A stretch of DNA of 64,000 bases from Edaphovirga cremea (GCF_003332275.1 NZ_QOVA01000002.1:62001-126000); one strand, 5' to 3'; positions 19,526 to 29,715 are shown, counted from the stretch's first letter. The notes: generated by a model not told the origin, from the sequence alone. A program made the numbers and translations.

Positions 19526-22500
19526 ACCTGCTGAAAAAAATAAGTATTGTCTTCCTGATCATTATCTTGCTGCTGCTGGGGGCGATCGCGTTCCTGTTGG
19601 GTACGCAAACCGGGCTGCATCTGACTATCAATAGCGCTGCCCGCTGGGTGCCGGGGCTGAATATCGCCAGCGTCAGCGGTGGTTGGCGCGATCTGACGCT
19701 GAAAGGTGTGCAGTACAAAATGCCGGGGGTCACGGTCAATGCCGGGCAATTCCATCTCTCTGTCGATCTCCGGTGTTTGAAACGCAGCCAGTTCTGCGTG
19801 AATGCGTTGACGGCGCAAGATGTCGACGTAGTGGTTAAAACTGCCGAAATGACCCCAACCACGGCCCAGCCAGAAGAGAGTGAACCGACTACCAATCTCA
19901 GCACCCCTTACCCCATCACGCTGCGCAAACTGGCGCTGAACAATGTGAAAGTGACCGTCGATGACACGGCGATCTCCCTGGGGGAATTCACTACCGGCAT
20001 GCAGTGGCAGGAGCGGGCGTTGACCCTGATGCCAACACGCATCAATGCGTTGCTGATTGCGCTGCCGAAAACGCCGATAAGCCCAGTGCCAGACAGCGTG
20101 AAACCGCTCGTTGAAGAGAAACCGGTACCGGCTGTACCCGAAACGCCGCTGGGTGAAATGCTGCAACAATTGTTTGCCAAGCCGCTTCTGCCGGATCTTC
20201 CGGACATTCGCCTGCCGCTGGATATTACCGTCAAAGAGATCCGCGGCGAGCAATTGCACCTCACGGGTGACAACGATGTGCTGATCACCAGCCTGTTGCT
20301 GCGCGCCAGTACTCTGGATCAGCATATACAGCTTGATGCGCTGGAGGTGAAATCCCCACAGGGCAATCTGAACGCGCTGGGGCAAGCGACGCTGAACGGC
20401 AATTGGCCCGTGGAAATGACAGTCAATACCGCGCTGAACATCGATCCGATCAAAGGGGAGAAAATCAAACTCACCGTGGGCGGAGGGTTGCGGGAGCAGT
20501 TAACGGTGGGCATTAACCTCTCCGGCCCAGTCAGGGCGCAGCTTGATCTGCAAACAGAACTCGCACAGGCCGGACTGCCGCTGGCGTTGACGCTGGAGAG
20601 CAAACAACTGCGCTGGCCGCTGACGGGCGATCCGCAGGTGCAGGTCGACGGTTTCCGACTGCGTTTCAACGGCAAGGCGACAGATTACGCGCTGTCGATC
20701 CGTTCTGACATCAAGGGGCCGGATATTCCACCCGCCACGGTGACGCTGGACGGCAAGGGCAATGTCGAACAGTTCAACCTCACGCGCTTGCGGGTTGCGG
20801 CACTGCAGGGCAATTCCGATCTCAGCGGCGTCGTGGATTGGAGTAAAGCCATCAGTTGGAACACCTTGCTGACGATCAACGGCATCAATACCGCCAAGCA
20901 GTGGCCGGATTGGCCTGCCAGATTGCAGGGTAAAATCACCACCCGCGGCAGTATCCATGGCGGCAGTTGGCAGTTGCAGATCCCCACGCTGGAACTGGAC
21001 GGTAACGTCAAACAGAATCAGGTTAAAGCGCGCGGTAATTTGCGCGGCAATGCCGCCGGTCAGTGGGATATTCCGCAGATGCGTCTGGAGTTAGGGCGTA
21101 ATAATCTGAATATCCGGGGTTCCCTGAGTGATAGATGGAACCTGGATGCCATCCTGGATGCACCGCGTCTTGACGGCGCGTTGCCGGGGCTGGGGGGTGT
21201 CGCGCGGGGCACGCTCAAGCTGCGTGGTGATCTCACTGCGCCACAGCTTTTGGCCGATCTGCGGGCGACAGGTTTGCAATGGCAGGCGCTGCGCATTCGC
21301 GAAGTTGACGTCAAAGGTGACGTGCGATCTGGCGAACAGATTCAGGGTGACGTGACCGTACGCGTTCAGCAACTGAAACAGGATGCGCTGGAGATCAGCC
21401 AGTTGACGCTCGATGCCCGTGGCAGTGAGAGACAGCATCAACTCCGACTGCGGGTCCAGGGCAAACCGGTATCCGGTGAACTGGCTTTGAGCGGCAGCTT
21501 CGATCGCCAGCAACAGCGCTGGCGCGGTAACCTGAGCAACACCCATTTTGGTACGCCGGTTGGGGATTGGCGATTGAGCCGCGCCGTCGCGCTGGAGTAT
21601 TTCAACACCGAACAACGCGTCACGGTGGGACCGCACTGCTGGGTGAATCCGAACGCCGAGCTGTGCGTACCGACCACGATTAATGCCGGTGCCAGCGGGC
21701 AGGCGAGCGTTGTCCTCAACCGCTTTGATTTGGCGATGATCGCGCCGTTCCTGACCGATGACACCAAACTCACCGGCGTGTTTACCGGGCGTGCGGAGGT
21801 GCGTTGGCAGAATGATGGCGCTCTGCCGCAGGCGAGGATCTCGCTGGTTGGCAACGGTGTGAAAGTGCGTCAATCGATGAAGGGCAACATCATGCCTATC
21901 GATTTCGACACGCTGAACCTGAACGCCGCGCTGGTCAATGGCCGTGCGCAAATGGGCTGGCTGATCAGGATCGCCAATAACGGTCAGTTGGAGGGCAATA
22001 TTCAGGTGGCCGATCCGCAGGGCGCACGCACGCTCTCCGGCAACGTCAACATCACCAATATTTCGCTGGCGATGCTGAATCCGGCGCTGATGCAGGGTGA
22101 GAAAGCGGCCGGTATGCTCAACGCCAACCTGCAACTGGGCGGTAATGCACAGCGGCCGCTGGTGTTTGGCCGCATGGCGCTCGACCGAGTGGACATTGAT
22201 GGGCAATGGATGCCGTTCAACATCACCAATGGCCGCCTGACGCTGAACTTCAATGGCAGCACATCAACGCTGGATGGTTTGATTCAGACCGCGCACGGTC
22301 AGTTCAATCTCAGTGGTGATGCCGACTGGAGCCAGATCGACGCCTGGCGAGCACGGATTGCGGCGCGTGGCAATCGGGTTCGGGTAACCATTCCGCCGAT
22401 GGTGCGCATTGATGTATCGCCGGATGTGGTGTTTGAGGCCACGCCGCAACTGTTCTCCCTCAATGGGCGGGTCGATATCCCGTGGGCGCGGATTACGGTA

Positions 22501-23301
22501 CAGGAACTGCCGGAAAGTGCCGTCGCGGTCTCATCGGATGAAGTGATGCTTGATGACCAGCGCCAGCCTATCAAACCTGTTACCGCCGCGATTCCGATCA
22601 ACAGCAATCTGGCGGTAAATATCGGTAACGATGTCCAACTGGATGCCTTTGGCCTGAAAGCCAAACTCAATGGCACGCTGAAAGTCATGCAAGATCGCAA
22701 TGGACTCGGGCTGAACGGGCAGATTAATATCCCGTCTGGTCGCTTCCATGCTTACGGGCAGGATTTGATCGTGCGTAAAGGGGTGCTGCTGTTCTCTGGT
22801 CCACCGGATCAGCCGTTGCTGAACCTGGAGGCGATCCGTAATCCGGATTCCACGCAGAACGACGTGGTGGCAGGGGTGCGCGTCACCGGGCAGGCCGATG
22901 CGCCGAGTCTGGAGATCTTCTCTGATCCGGCGATGTCGCAGCAGGAAGCACTCTCTTATCTGTTACGTGGTCAGGGTCTCAGTAGTTCAGGCGCTGACAG
23001 TGGCATGATGACCTCCATGCTGATCGGCATGGGGGTTGCTCAAAGTGGTAAACTTGTGGGTAAAATCGGCGAGGCATTCGGTGTCAGCGATCTGGCATTG
23101 GATACCCAAGGCGTCGGCGATGAGTCACAAGTCGTGGTCAGTGGATACGTGCTGCCCGGTCTGCAGGTAAAATACGGTGTGGGTATATTTGACTCACTGG
23201 CTACGTTAACGTTACGTTATCGGCTCATGCCAAGATTATATCTGGAAGCGGTGTCTGGTATCGATCAGGCATTAGATATGCTTTATCAGTTCGAGTTTTA
23301 A
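19522..23301 (+). CDS. tamB: Translocation and assembly module protein TamB
   Basis: A 1259-aa AsmA-like inner-membrane-anchored protein that spans the periplasm as a hydrophobic beta-taco groove. With TamA it carries lipids or assists barrel insertion. There is one N-terminal membrane anchor (about residues 7-28, [19 protein letters not shown]), a long periplasmic repetitive beta region, and a C-terminal DUF490/TamB domain (about 930-1259; [38 protein letters not shown]). The length matches E. coli TamB (1259 aa). Confidence 0.97.
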   Translation: MNLLKKISIVFLIIILLLLGAIAFLLGTQTGLHLTINSAARWVPGLNIASVSGGWRDLTLKGVQYKMPGVTVNAGQFHLSVDLRCLKRSQFCVNALTAQDVDVVVKTAEMTPTTAQPEESEPTTNLSTPYPITLRKLALNNVKVTVDDTAISLGEFTTGMQWQERALTLMPTRINALLIALPKTPISPVPDSVKPLVEEKPVPAVPETPLGEMLQQLFAKPLLPDLPDIRLPLDITVKEIRGEQLHLTGDNDVLITSLLLRASTLDQHIQLDALEVKSPQGNLNALGQATLNGNWPVEMTVNTALNIDPIKGEKIKLTVGGGLREQLTVGINLSGPVRAQLDLQTELAQAGLPLALTLESKQLRWPLTGDPQVQVDGFRLRFNGKATDYALSIRSDIKGPDIPPATVTLDGKGNVEQFNLTRLRVAALQGNSDLSGVVDWSKAISWNTLLTINGINTAKQWPDWPARLQGKITTRGSIHGGSWQLQIPTLELDGNVKQNQVKARGNLRGNAAGQWDIPQMRLELGRNNLNIRGSLSDRWNLDAILDAPRLDGALPGLGGVARGTLKLRGDLTAPQLLADLRATGLQWQALRIREVDVKGDVRSGEQIQGDVTVRVQQLKQDALEISQLTLDARGSERQHQLRLRVQGKPVSGELALSGSFDRQQQRWRGNLSNTHFGTPVGDWRLSRAVALEYFNTEQRVTVGPHCWVNPNAELCVPTTINAGASGQASVVLNRFDLAMIAPFLTDDTKLTGVFTGRAEVRWQNDGALPQARISLVGNGVKVRQSMKGNIMPIDFDTLNLNAALVNGRAQMGWLIRIANNGQLEGNIQVADPQGARTLSGNVNITNISLAMLNPALMQGEKAAGMLNANLQLGGNAQRPLVFGRMALDRVDIDGQWMPFNITNGRLTLNFNGSTSTLDGLIQTAHGQFNLSGDADWSQIDAWRARIAARGNRVRVTIPPMVRIDVSPDVVFEATPQLFSLNGRVDIPWARITVQELPESAVAVSSDEVMLDDQRQPIKPVTAAIPINSNLAVNIGNDVQLDAFGLKAKLNGTLKVMQDRNGLGLNGQINIPSGRFHAYGQDLIVRKGVLLFSGPPDQPLLNLEAIRNPDSTQNDVVAGVRVTGQADAPSLEIFSDPAMSQQEALSYLLRGQGLSSSGADSGMMTSMLIGMGVAQSGKLVGKIGEAFGVSDLALDTQGVGDESQVVVSGYVLPGLQVKYGVGIFDSLATLTLRYRLMPRLYLEAVSGIDQALDMLYQFEF

Positions 23302-23303
23302 CA

Positions 23304-23654
23304 ATGAGAATTATTGTCTACGGCAGTTTACGACGCAAACAAGGGAACAGTCATTGGATGACTAACGCCCAATGGTTGGGAAATCATGATCTCGAGGGGT
23401 TCGAGCTTTATGATCTTGGCCATTATCCGGCGGCGGTAGCGGGTGAGGGAACCGTGTTTTGCGAGGTTTATCGCATCAATTCATCCATTTTGGCTGAGCT
23501 TGATGAATTAAAGAGTAACACCAAGGATTACAGACGTGAGTTGATACAGACGCCTTTCGGCAGTGCCTGGATCTACGTCTACCGTAAATCGGTAGAAGGA
23601 AAACCGCGCATTGCCAGCGGCGACTGGCTCAAACGAAACGAAGAAGAGTCTTAA
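23304..23654 (+). CDS. ytfP: Gamma-glutamylcyclotransferase-like protein YtfP
   Basis: A 116-aa GGCT-fold protein (MRIIVYGSLRRKQGNSHWM; LAELDELKSNTKDYRRELI, with the Glu of the family's active-site region). The family is related to enzymes that cyclise gamma-glutamyl dipeptides; the substrate of YtfP is not established. It follows tamB by 2 nt, so it is in the tamA-tamB-ytfP operon, as in E. coli. Confidence 0.93.
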   Translation: MRIIVYGSLRRKQGNSHWMTNAQWLGNHDLEGFELYDLGHYPAAVAGEGTVFCEVYRINSSILAELDELKSNTKDYRRELIQTPFGSAWIYVYRKSVEGKPRIASGDWLKRNEEES

Positions 23655-23711
23655 TGACCTTGCGGTAGTGGCATGCAACGATGTTTGGATGCCATTACCG
23701 TCTTATCGAAT

Positions 23712-23741
23712 AAAAAACCACGTTTAACCGCGTGGTTTTTT
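23712..23741. terminator. Bidirectional terminator after ytfP
   Basis: AAAAAACCACG (23712-23722) pairs with CGTGGTTTTTT (23731-23741), with A and T runs on the two sides. It ends the tamA-tamB-ytfP transcript. Confidence 0.85.
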
Positions 23742-23875
23742 ACTTCTCACTCCCCGATCACGCATATACGATCGCCAAACTGTGATCTTTCTCAGCGTAA
23801 AACCCGAATAAATTCCTTCCACACTCTCTCCATCCATGAGTTTTTAGATCCTCTTCACACTCTGGTTCAAAAAAA

Positions 23876-23899
23876 TGAAACCGGTTACTGAAACCGGTT
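23876..23899. promoter_or_regulatory. Double AscG-like operator upstream of the PTS operon
   Basis: TGAAACCGGTT occurs at 23876-23886 and again at 23889-23899, a 13-bp period. The E. coli AscG (LacI family) operator consensus is TGAAACCGGTTTCA, so each copy has a full left half and core. A LacI-family gene closes the operon downstream, so it is the likely ligand. The site lies about 160 bp before the first gene. Confidence 0.6.
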
Positions 23900-24025
23900 G
23901 CGGAATTCGCCAAAGCCACCAATACTCAGATTGCTCTCATTAAAAACCCTGAATAATTGACGTTGCAGAGGTGTTAAGTCAACGCCTTGGTTGCGTGAAG
24001 TATAACGGGGATACTTGGTAGACAT
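23885..24025 (-). CDS. Possible small ORF of unknown function (46 aa)
   Basis: A minus-strand frame of 46 codons begins MSTKYPRYTSRNQGVDLTPL and ends in a TAA inside the double operator. It is basic and shows no membrane segment. There is no clear Shine-Dalgarno sequence before the ATG, and I do not recognise it. It could be a genuine small protein, a scrap of a lost gene, or chance coding in the PTS promoter region. Confidence 0.3.
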   Translation of the reverse strand: MSTKYPRYTSRNQGVDLTPLQRQLFRVFNESNLSIGGFGEFRNRFQ

Positions 24026-24055
24026 GCCCAATTACCCATTACTCAGGAACACCCT

Positions 24056-24361
24056 ATGAAAAAGATATTTCTTTGCTGCGCGGCAGGTATGTCGACCAGC
24101 ATGGTGGTGAACAAAATGATTAAAGCGGCGGAACAACAAGGTATTGACGTCGATATTATTGCGGTGGGCATTGAGGAATTTGAAAGTACGCTATCCAATT
24201 ATGATTGCTGCCTGATTGGCCCACAGATTAAGTATAAGCTTGCGGATTTCAAGGCTATTGCCGATGCGCATAATAAGCCTGTCGCAGTGATTAATAGTAT
24301 GGATTACGGCATGATGCGCGGCGATAAAATATTGGCCGACGCATTAAGTATGATCAAATAA
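24056..24361 (+). CDS. PTS lactose/cellobiose-family IIB component
   Basis: A 101-aa phosphocarrier that takes phosphate from IIA and phosphorylates the incoming beta-glycoside. The catalytic cysteine is in the LCCAAGMSTS motif (Cys8 by alignment with ChbB). The rest follows the IIB fold (DVDIIAVGIEEFE; DCCLIGPQIKYKL; PVAVINSMDYGMM). CAGGAACACCCT before the ATG supplies a ribosome-binding site. First gene of a IIB-IIC-IIA-glycosidase-regulator operon. Confidence 0.93.
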   Translation: MKKIFLCCAAGMSTSMVVNKMIKAAEQQGIDVDIIAVGIEEFESTLSNYDCCLIGPQIKYKLADFKAIADAHNKPVAVINSMDYGMMRGDKILADALSMIK

Positions 24362-24377
24362 CCCAGGGGTTGATAAA

Positions 24378-25703
24378 ATGAGTATCAGCCAGACCATGTT
24401 TAATTTCATCGAAAACCGTATCAGCCCCATTGCCGGACGCATCTCGTCGCAGCGCCACATCATGGCCATCCGCGATGGTTTTATCTCCGCCATGCCGTTC
24501 ATGATTGTGGGCTCCTTTCTGCTGGTGTTTGCCTATCCACCTTTTTCCCCTACCAGCAATTGGGCCATTGCCCGCTGGTGGCTGGCAATGGCCGGGCAAT
24601 ATGAGGTCGAAATCCTCACGCCGTTTAATATGACCATGGGGATTATGTCGGTATATATCACCTCGGCCATCGCCTATAATTTAGCGCAGAGTTATAAACT
24701 CGATCCATTCATGGCAGCCATGCTTGCCCTGATGTCTTTTTTATTGATCGCCGCACCTCAGCTCAATAAAGTATTACCGACCGCCGCGCTGGGCGGTGTG
24801 GGGATATTTACTGCGATTCTGGTGGCAATATATACCACAGAATTAGTACGGTTTTTGAAGGTAAGGAATATTGGTATCAACCTGCCGGAACAGGTGCCCG
24901 CCAAAATTAAACAATCCTTCGATCTGCTTATTCCGATTCTGGTGGTGGTATTGACGCTCTATCCGCTGAGCCTGCTGATTCAGAGCCAATTTGATCAACT
25001 GGTACCGCAAGCCATTATGTCGCTGTTCCAACCGCTGATCTCTGCGGCGGATTCGCTGCCTGCGATTCTGCTGGCGGTGCTGATCGGTCATTTACTATGG
25101 TTCGCCGGGATCCACGGTGCGGTAATCGTATCGGGTATGCTGCAAGCTTTCTGGCTTACCAACCTGGGTCTCAACCAAACCGCACTGGCGCAGGGTTTGC
25201 CGCTACCGCATATCTTCATGGAAGGCTTCTGGACATTTTTCATCGTCATCGGCGGTTCTGGCGCGACGTTTGGACTGGTGCTGCTGTATCTGCGCAGTAA
25301 ATCGGCGCACTTGCGCTCCATCGGCAAACTGAGCCTGGTTCCCAGCCTATTCAACATCAACGAACCGGTGATATTCGGTACGCCGATCGTCATGAATCCG
25401 ACCTTTTTCCTGCCCTTTATCATCGCGCCGCTGGTGAACTCGGTCATTACCTACTTTGCGGTAAAGACGGACCTGATCGCCCGGGTGATTTCCGTGGTGC
25501 CGTGGACCGCACCTGCGCCTATCGGCGCGGCCTGGGCGACCGGCTGGGATTTCCGGGCAGCCATATTGGTGGTGGTTCTGGCTGCCGTGTCGGCAGTCAT
25601 TTACTACCCGTTTTTCAAGGTCTACGAGAAACAACTGCTCGATCAGGAAGATGCAGAAATGACCGAAGAACAAGCGACCGTAACGCAAGGAGTGACACAG
25701 TGA
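24378..25703 (+). CDS. PTS lactose/cellobiose-family IIC permease
   Basis: A 441-aa integral membrane permease that carries the sugar across the inner membrane for phosphorylation by IIB. About ten hydrophobic segments are visible, including FMIVGSFLLVFAYPPF, AALGGVGIFTAILVAIY, LLIPILVVVLTLYPLSLL and AAILVVVLAAVSAVIYY. The conserved substrate region LVPSLFNINEPVIFGTPIVMNP is near residues 325-346. It follows IIB by 16 nt, and its stop overlaps the IIA start by one base (25703). Confidence 0.94.
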   Translation: MSISQTMFNFIENRISPIAGRISSQRHIMAIRDGFISAMPFMIVGSFLLVFAYPPFSPTSNWAIARWWLAMAGQYEVEILTPFNMTMGIMSVYITSAIAYNLAQSYKLDPFMAAMLALMSFLLIAAPQLNKVLPTAALGGVGIFTAILVAIYTTELVRFLKVRNIGINLPEQVPAKIKQSFDLLIPILVVVLTLYPLSLLIQSQFDQLVPQAIMSLFQPLISAADSLPAILLAVLIGHLLWFAGIHGAVIVSGMLQAFWLTNLGLNQTALAQGLPLPHIFMEGFWTFFIVIGGSGATFGLVLLYLRSKSAHLRSIGKLSLVPSLFNINEPVIFGTPIVMNPTFFLPFIIAPLVNSVITYFAVKTDLIARVISVVPWTAPAPIGAAWATGWDFRAAILVVVLAAVSAVIYYPFFKVYEKQLLDQEDAEMTEEQATVTQGVTQ

Positions 25704-26029
25704 TGGATATGGAAAGTACGGTGATGGAACTGATCATTAACGCGGGCGAATCGCGGAGCTGCGCCATGCAGGCGCTACAGGCCGCACGCAAATATCAGTG
25801 GGATCAAGTCGATATCCTGCTGGCGGAATCGAAACTCGCCGCCAAACGCGCCCACGGCGTACAGACTGAACTGATTGGACAGGATGAAGGCGAAGGAAAG
25901 CTGCCGGTAAACCTGATTATGGTGCACGCACAGGATCACATCATGAACGCCATGCTGGCGCGCGAACTGGTGGAGGAACTGGTGCGGGTATACCGAATTC
26001 TTGATCTGAATGGAGTGAAAACGTTATGA
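25703..26029 (+). CDS. PTS lactose/cellobiose-family IIA component
   Basis: A 108-aa phosphocarrier that accepts phosphate from HPr on a histidine in the VHAQDHIMNA motif (residues about 75-84). It is helical and trimeric in known members (ESTVMELIINAGESRSCAMQALQAARKYQW). The ATG at 25703 is preferred, with AAGGAG about 10 nt upstream; a GTG at 25700 is an alternative. The stop overlaps the glycosidase start by 4 nt (26026-26029), so translation is coupled. Confidence 0.92.
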   Translation: MDMESTVMELIINAGESRSCAMQALQAARKYQWDQVDILLAESKLAAKRAHGVQTELIGQDEGEGKLPVNLIMVHAQDHIMNAMLARELVEELVRVYRILDLNGVKTL

Positions 26030-27429
26030 GTCAGTTTCCAAAAGATTTTCTCTGGGGCGCGGCGACGGCATCGTATCAGGTAGAAGGCGGTCATGACGCT
26101 GAGGGTAAAGGGCTCTCCAACTGGGACGTCTTTTCCCATCTGCCCGGCACCACCTATCAGGGCACGAACGGTGATGTGGCGGTCGATCACTACCACCGTT
26201 TCAAAGAAGATGTGGCGCTGATGGCCGAACTGGGGATGCAGACCTATCGCTTCTCCATTTCATGGCCGCGCCTGCTGCCGCAAGGTACCGGCAAAGTGAA
26301 TGAAGCGGGCGTGAAGTTCTACAGTGATTTGATCGATGAACTGCTGAAGCACAACATCCGCCCGATGATCACCCTTTACCACTGGGATCTGCCGCAGGCG
26401 TTGCAGGATAAATTTGGTGGTTGGGCATCTCGCGAGATCGTGGATGCGTTCGATGGCTATGCCCGTCTGTGCTACGAACGTTTTGGCGATCGCGTGGATC
26501 TCTGGTCGACGTTTAACGAAACGATCGTTTTCATCGGCATGGGATATTTCACTGGTCAGCATCCACCAAAACTCAATGATCCGAAAGTGGGGATCCAGGC
26601 CTGTCATCACGTATTCCTGGCCAATGCCCGGGCGGTGAAAAGTTTCCGTGAGATGAAGATCAACGGGCAGATTGGCTTTGTGAATGTCTTGCAACCCAAC
26701 GATCCGATCAGCGACAGCCCGGAAGATCGCCGTGCCTGCGAATTTGCCGAAGGGATCTTCACCCACTGGCTCTACGATCCGGTATTGAAAGGTGAATATC
26801 CCGCCGAACTGCTGGCGATGGCGCAACAGGCGTTTGGCGTACCGGAGTTCCATCCCGGCGACGAACAACTGCTGAAAGAGAACATTGTCGACTTCATCGG
26901 CCTGAACTACTACAAGCGCGAGATGATTGCGCATAACGATGATATCAACGGCTTCGAAATGAATAACTCGGGGCAGAAGGGCAGTGGGCGCGGGCTGGGT
27001 TTCAAAGGGTTGTTCAAAACGGTGCGCAATCCAAACGGCGTGTATACCGACTGGGATTGGGAAGTCTATCCGCAGGGTCTGACCGACGCGATTGGCCGCA
27101 TCACCCACCGTTACGGCAACATTCCGATCTATATCACTGAGAACGGACTCGGTGCCAAGGATCCGATCGTTAATGGTGAAGTGCTGGATCAACCACGCAT
27201 CGATTACCTGCGCGACCACATCAAAGCGACAGCGGATGCGATTGCTCAGGGCGCGGATGTGCGCGGTTATTATCCCTGGTCGTTTATCGATCTGCTCTCC
27301 TGGCTGAATGGTTATCAGAAACAGTACGGCTTTGTGTATGTCGACCACGAGAACAATCTCGCACGGAAGAAAAAACTCAGCTTCGACTGGTATCGCAAGG
27401 TCATTGAGTCCAACGGCGAGACGCTGTAA
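26026..27429 (+). CDS. GH1 6-phospho-beta-glycosidase
   Basis: A 467-aa family 1 glycoside hydrolase that splits the phosphorylated disaccharide or aryl glycoside brought in by the PTS. The acid/base Glu165 lies in STFNET and the nucleophile Glu372 in YITENG. The 6-phosphate pocket is present (Ser425, Lys432, Tyr434 in LLSWLNGYQKQYGF). Trp426 matches the residue that favours 6-phosphogalactosides in LacG, so the substrate may be a phospho-galactoside or a mixture rather than only a phospho-glucoside. It is cytosolic, with no signal peptide. A perfect hairpin follows. Confidence 0.93.
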   Translation: MSQFPKDFLWGAATASYQVEGGHDAEGKGLSNWDVFSHLPGTTYQGTNGDVAVDHYHRFKEDVALMAELGMQTYRFSISWPRLLPQGTGKVNEAGVKFYSDLIDELLKHNIRPMITLYHWDLPQALQDKFGGWASREIVDAFDGYARLCYERFGDRVDLWSTFNETIVFIGMGYFTGQHPPKLNDPKVGIQACHHVFLANARAVKSFREMKINGQIGFVNVLQPNDPISDSPEDRRACEFAEGIFTHWLYDPVLKGEYPAELLAMAQQAFGVPEFHPGDEQLLKENIVDFIGLNYYKREMIAHNDDINGFEMNNSGQKGSGRGLGFKGLFKTVRNPNGVYTDWDWEVYPQGLTDAIGRITHRYGNIPIYITENGLGAKDPIVNGEVLDQPRIDYLRDHIKATADAIAQGADVRGYYPWSFIDLLSWLNGYQKQYGFVYVDHENNLARKKKLSFDWYRKVIESNGETL

Positions 27430-27434
27430 ACCTG

Positions 27435-27465
27435 CCGCGACGAACTCAATCAGGGTTCGTCGCGG
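27435..27465 (+). terminator. 11-bp hairpin between the glycosidase and the LacI regulator
   Basis: CCGCGACGAAC (27435-27445) pairs perfectly with GTTCGTCGCGG (27455-27465). Only ACTATTTC follows, so it probably lowers rather than stops read-through into the regulator, or protects the upstream mRNA. Confidence 0.6.
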
Positions 27466-27489
27466 ACTATTTCACGATGGGAGGTGCCA

Positions 27490-28518
27490 GTGAAAGTGAC
27501 CATGCTGCATGTGGCGCAAGCGGCTGGTGTGTCCAAAGCGACCGTTTCCCGCGTTTTGAATCGTACCGGACAGATCAATCCATTGACCGAAGCGCGGGTT
27601 TTTGCCGCCATAGAGGCGTTGGGTTATCGTCCCAATACGCTGGCGCAGGCGCTGGCGACACAGCGCTCCAATACCATTGGGCTGATTATTTCAGACTTCT
27701 GCGGCCCCTATTTCGGAACGTTGCTCAAACAGGCAGCGCGGCAGATTGAAGCCGCCGGTAAACACTTAATCGTGACTGACGGCCATGATAACGCCGCGAC
27801 TGAACGCGTGGCGATTGACCTGCTGGTTGAACGTTGCTGCGATGCCATTGTTATCCATACCCGCCGGATGGATGAAGACCAACTGATGACGCTGATTAAT
27901 ACGCTGCCGGTTCCGCTGGTGGTGATGAACCGGCCTTTGCCGCAGCGACCAGAACACAGCATTTACTTCGATCAGCAGCAGGGTGCGTGGCTGGCGGCGC
28001 AACATCTGGTTTCTCTCGGGCATCGTGAGATCGCCTGCATAACCTCGTCACTCGGAACGATGACGGGTTTGCTGCGGTTATGCGGGTTTCATCAGGCGCT
28101 GTCGGAAGCCGGGATTACGCCTTGTGAAGCGCTGACTGAGCAGGGGGATAACGAGATTGCGGGCGGATATCACGCCTGCCAGCGACTGCTCTCATGCGGC
28201 GTTACGTTCACGGCGTTATTTGCCTGCAATGATGACATGGCAGTGGGTGCATTGCGCGCGCTGTCAGAACACGGGATTCAGGTGCCGCAACAGGTTTCGC
28301 TGGTGGGATTTGATGACGATCCTCTGGCGCAGTATATGACGCCCGCGCTGACTACCGTGCGTCAGCCCATCAGCGAAATGAGCCGCGTCGCGATCGATCA
28401 GGCGCTGCGTCTCTCTGCCGAACTGCCGCTCGACCCCATTTTGCCGTTCAACGGTCAACTGGTGGTGAGGGAGTCCAGTCAACCGTTGAGCGTTAATGCC
28501 ATTGATTACGCAGGCTAA
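27490..28518 (+). CDS. LacI-family transcriptional regulator of the PTS operon
   Basis: A 342-aa repressor with an N-terminal LacI helix-turn-helix (MLHVAQAAGVSKATVSRVLNRTGQINPLTEARV) and hinge (ALGYRPNTLAQALATQRS), then a periplasmic-binding-type sugar domain (TIGLIISDFCGPYFG; ACNDDMAVGALRALSEHG; VSLVGFDDDPLAQYMTPALTTVRQP). It resembles AscG. The GTG at 27490 is chosen because GGGAGG ends 5 nt upstream; a GTG at 27484 would overlap that site. It is likely to bind the double TGAAACCGGTT operator at 23876-23899. Confidence 0.9.
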   Translation: MKVTMLHVAQAAGVSKATVSRVLNRTGQINPLTEARVFAAIEALGYRPNTLAQALATQRSNTIGLIISDFCGPYFGTLLKQAARQIEAAGKHLIVTDGHDNAATERVAIDLLVERCCDAIVIHTRRMDEDQLMTLINTLPVPLVVMNRPLPQRPEHSIYFDQQQGAWLAAQHLVSLGHREIACITSSLGTMTGLLRLCGFHQALSEAGITPCEALTEQGDNEIAGGYHACQRLLSCGVTFTALFACNDDMAVGALRALSEHGIQVPQQVSLVGFDDDPLAQYMTPALTTVRQPISEMSRVAIDQALRLSAELPLDPILPFNGQLVVRESSQPLSVNAIDYAG

Positions 28519-28566
28519 AAAGGAAATTGGCGGCCAACCCTGCGTCAGCCATCATTTCTCGCCTTA

Positions 28567-29715
28567 CTAACCGTTGTTCGCCAGTTCCGACACCAACTGA
28601 TTCACCCCATCACTCATATTGGTGAAGCGGGTTAACTCGGTGCGGGTGACCACGACAAATACGCCGATGTTTTTATCCGGCACCATCGCCATATAGGTAA
28701 TGAACCCGCCACCGCCGCCGGTTTTCTGAATGATTCCCGGCTGACCATTCTGCGGAGCCATATACACCCAGCCCAGACCCAGCGCATCGGCTTTACCCGG
28801 AACATCCATACCTTTCAACTGCGTCAACTGATCGCGGCGATAATAGAGTTTCTGCTCCCGATCGGCCTGTGGATTACGTTTGGCGATGTTCGATGACAGG
28901 AACTGCTGCATCCAGCGCTGCATATCTTCAGGCGTGGAATAGACACCGCCGCTGCCGATCGCCGCCGTGGTGCTGATGCACGGGCTGGCACCTTTACCGA
29001 CCATCAAGCGTGAACATTGCTCTGGCGACGGCGTATAGGTGGTGTCTTTCATCCCCAACGGAAGCGTAATTTTTTCATGGAACAGCGTGGGATAAGACTT
29101 GCCTGAGGCATTGGCCAGCGCATCCGCCAGCAGATCGTAAGCCAGATTGGAGTAGTTCGCCCGCACGCCCGGCGGCACGCTGACCGGCGCAGCTTTCAAC
29201 CACTGCCAGCGATCGGCACGCGTAGGCCAGGTAAATACCGACCTGTGCGCGACTCCGCCTGGTTGCTCGCGCGGCAATCCGCTGGTATGCGTCGCGAGGC
29301 TCAGCAAGGTAATCGGTTTTTTGGCGTTATACGCCGGTACACGGGTCCCGGAAGGCGCATATTTGCGCAGCGGATCGTAAAGTTTCACTTTGCCTTCATC
29401 CGCCAATTTCACCATGACTTCGCTGGTCATCAGTTTGGTCAGCGACGCAATGCGGATCAGCGAATCTTTACGTGGTCTTACATCATCCCCCGGACGGGTA
29501 TCCCCAAAGCTGCGGAACACCTGCTGATTACCATCAATGACGACCAATGCCATCCCCGACGCACCGCTGTTATAGAAGATATGTTCGGCATAATTATCAA
29601 CTACCTGCGACGAAAGAAGCTCCGTTTGTTGCAGGGCATAGCTGCTGACAGGCATTGCCGCACATGCGATGGCCAGCAGCGAAGAGGAGAGGGTTTTCAA
29701 CAAGGGTTTATCCAT
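28567..29715 (-). CDS. ampH: D-alanyl-D-alanine carboxypeptidase/endopeptidase AmpH
   Basis: A 382-aa periplasmic class C penicillin-binding protein that trims and cleaves peptidoglycan peptides. The signal peptide covers about 1-27 (SSLLAIACAAMPVSSYA). The serine-hydrolase motifs are intact: SLTK (Ser91, Lys94), YSN (188-190) and KTG (331-333). Strong similarity to E. coli AmpH extends over the full length (DNYAEHIFY, PREQPGGVAHR, MDVPGKADALGLGWVYMAP). E. coli ampH lies elsewhere in the chromosome, so its position here is a local arrangement. Confidence 0.95.
   Translation of the reverse strand: MDKPLLKTLSSSLLAIACAAMPVSSYALQQTELLSSQVVDNYAEHIFYNSGASGMALVVIDGNQQVFRSFGDTRPGDDVRPRKDSLIRIASLTKLMTSEVMVKLADEGKVKLYDPLRKYAPSGTRVPAYNAKKPITLLSLATHTSGLPREQPGGVAHRSVFTWPTRADRWQWLKAAPVSVPPGVRANYSNLAYDLLADALANASGKSYPTLFHEKITLPLGMKDTTYTPSPEQCSRLMVGKGASPCISTTAAIGSGGVYSTPEDMQRWMQQFLSSNIAKRNPQADREQKLYYRRDQLTQLKGMDVPGKADALGLGWVYMAPQNGQPGIIQKTGGGGGFITYMAMVPDKNIGVFVVVTRTELTRFTNMSDGVNQLVSELANNG

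Noticed and set aside
21091-22206. 371-codon minus-strand frame opposite tamB
   Set aside because: Antisense shadow of tamB with no recognisable domain or start signal.
26260-27348. 362-codon minus-strand frame opposite the GH1 gene
   Set aside because: Antisense shadow of a conserved glycosidase; composition rich in His/Arg/Ile as expected from the reverse complement.
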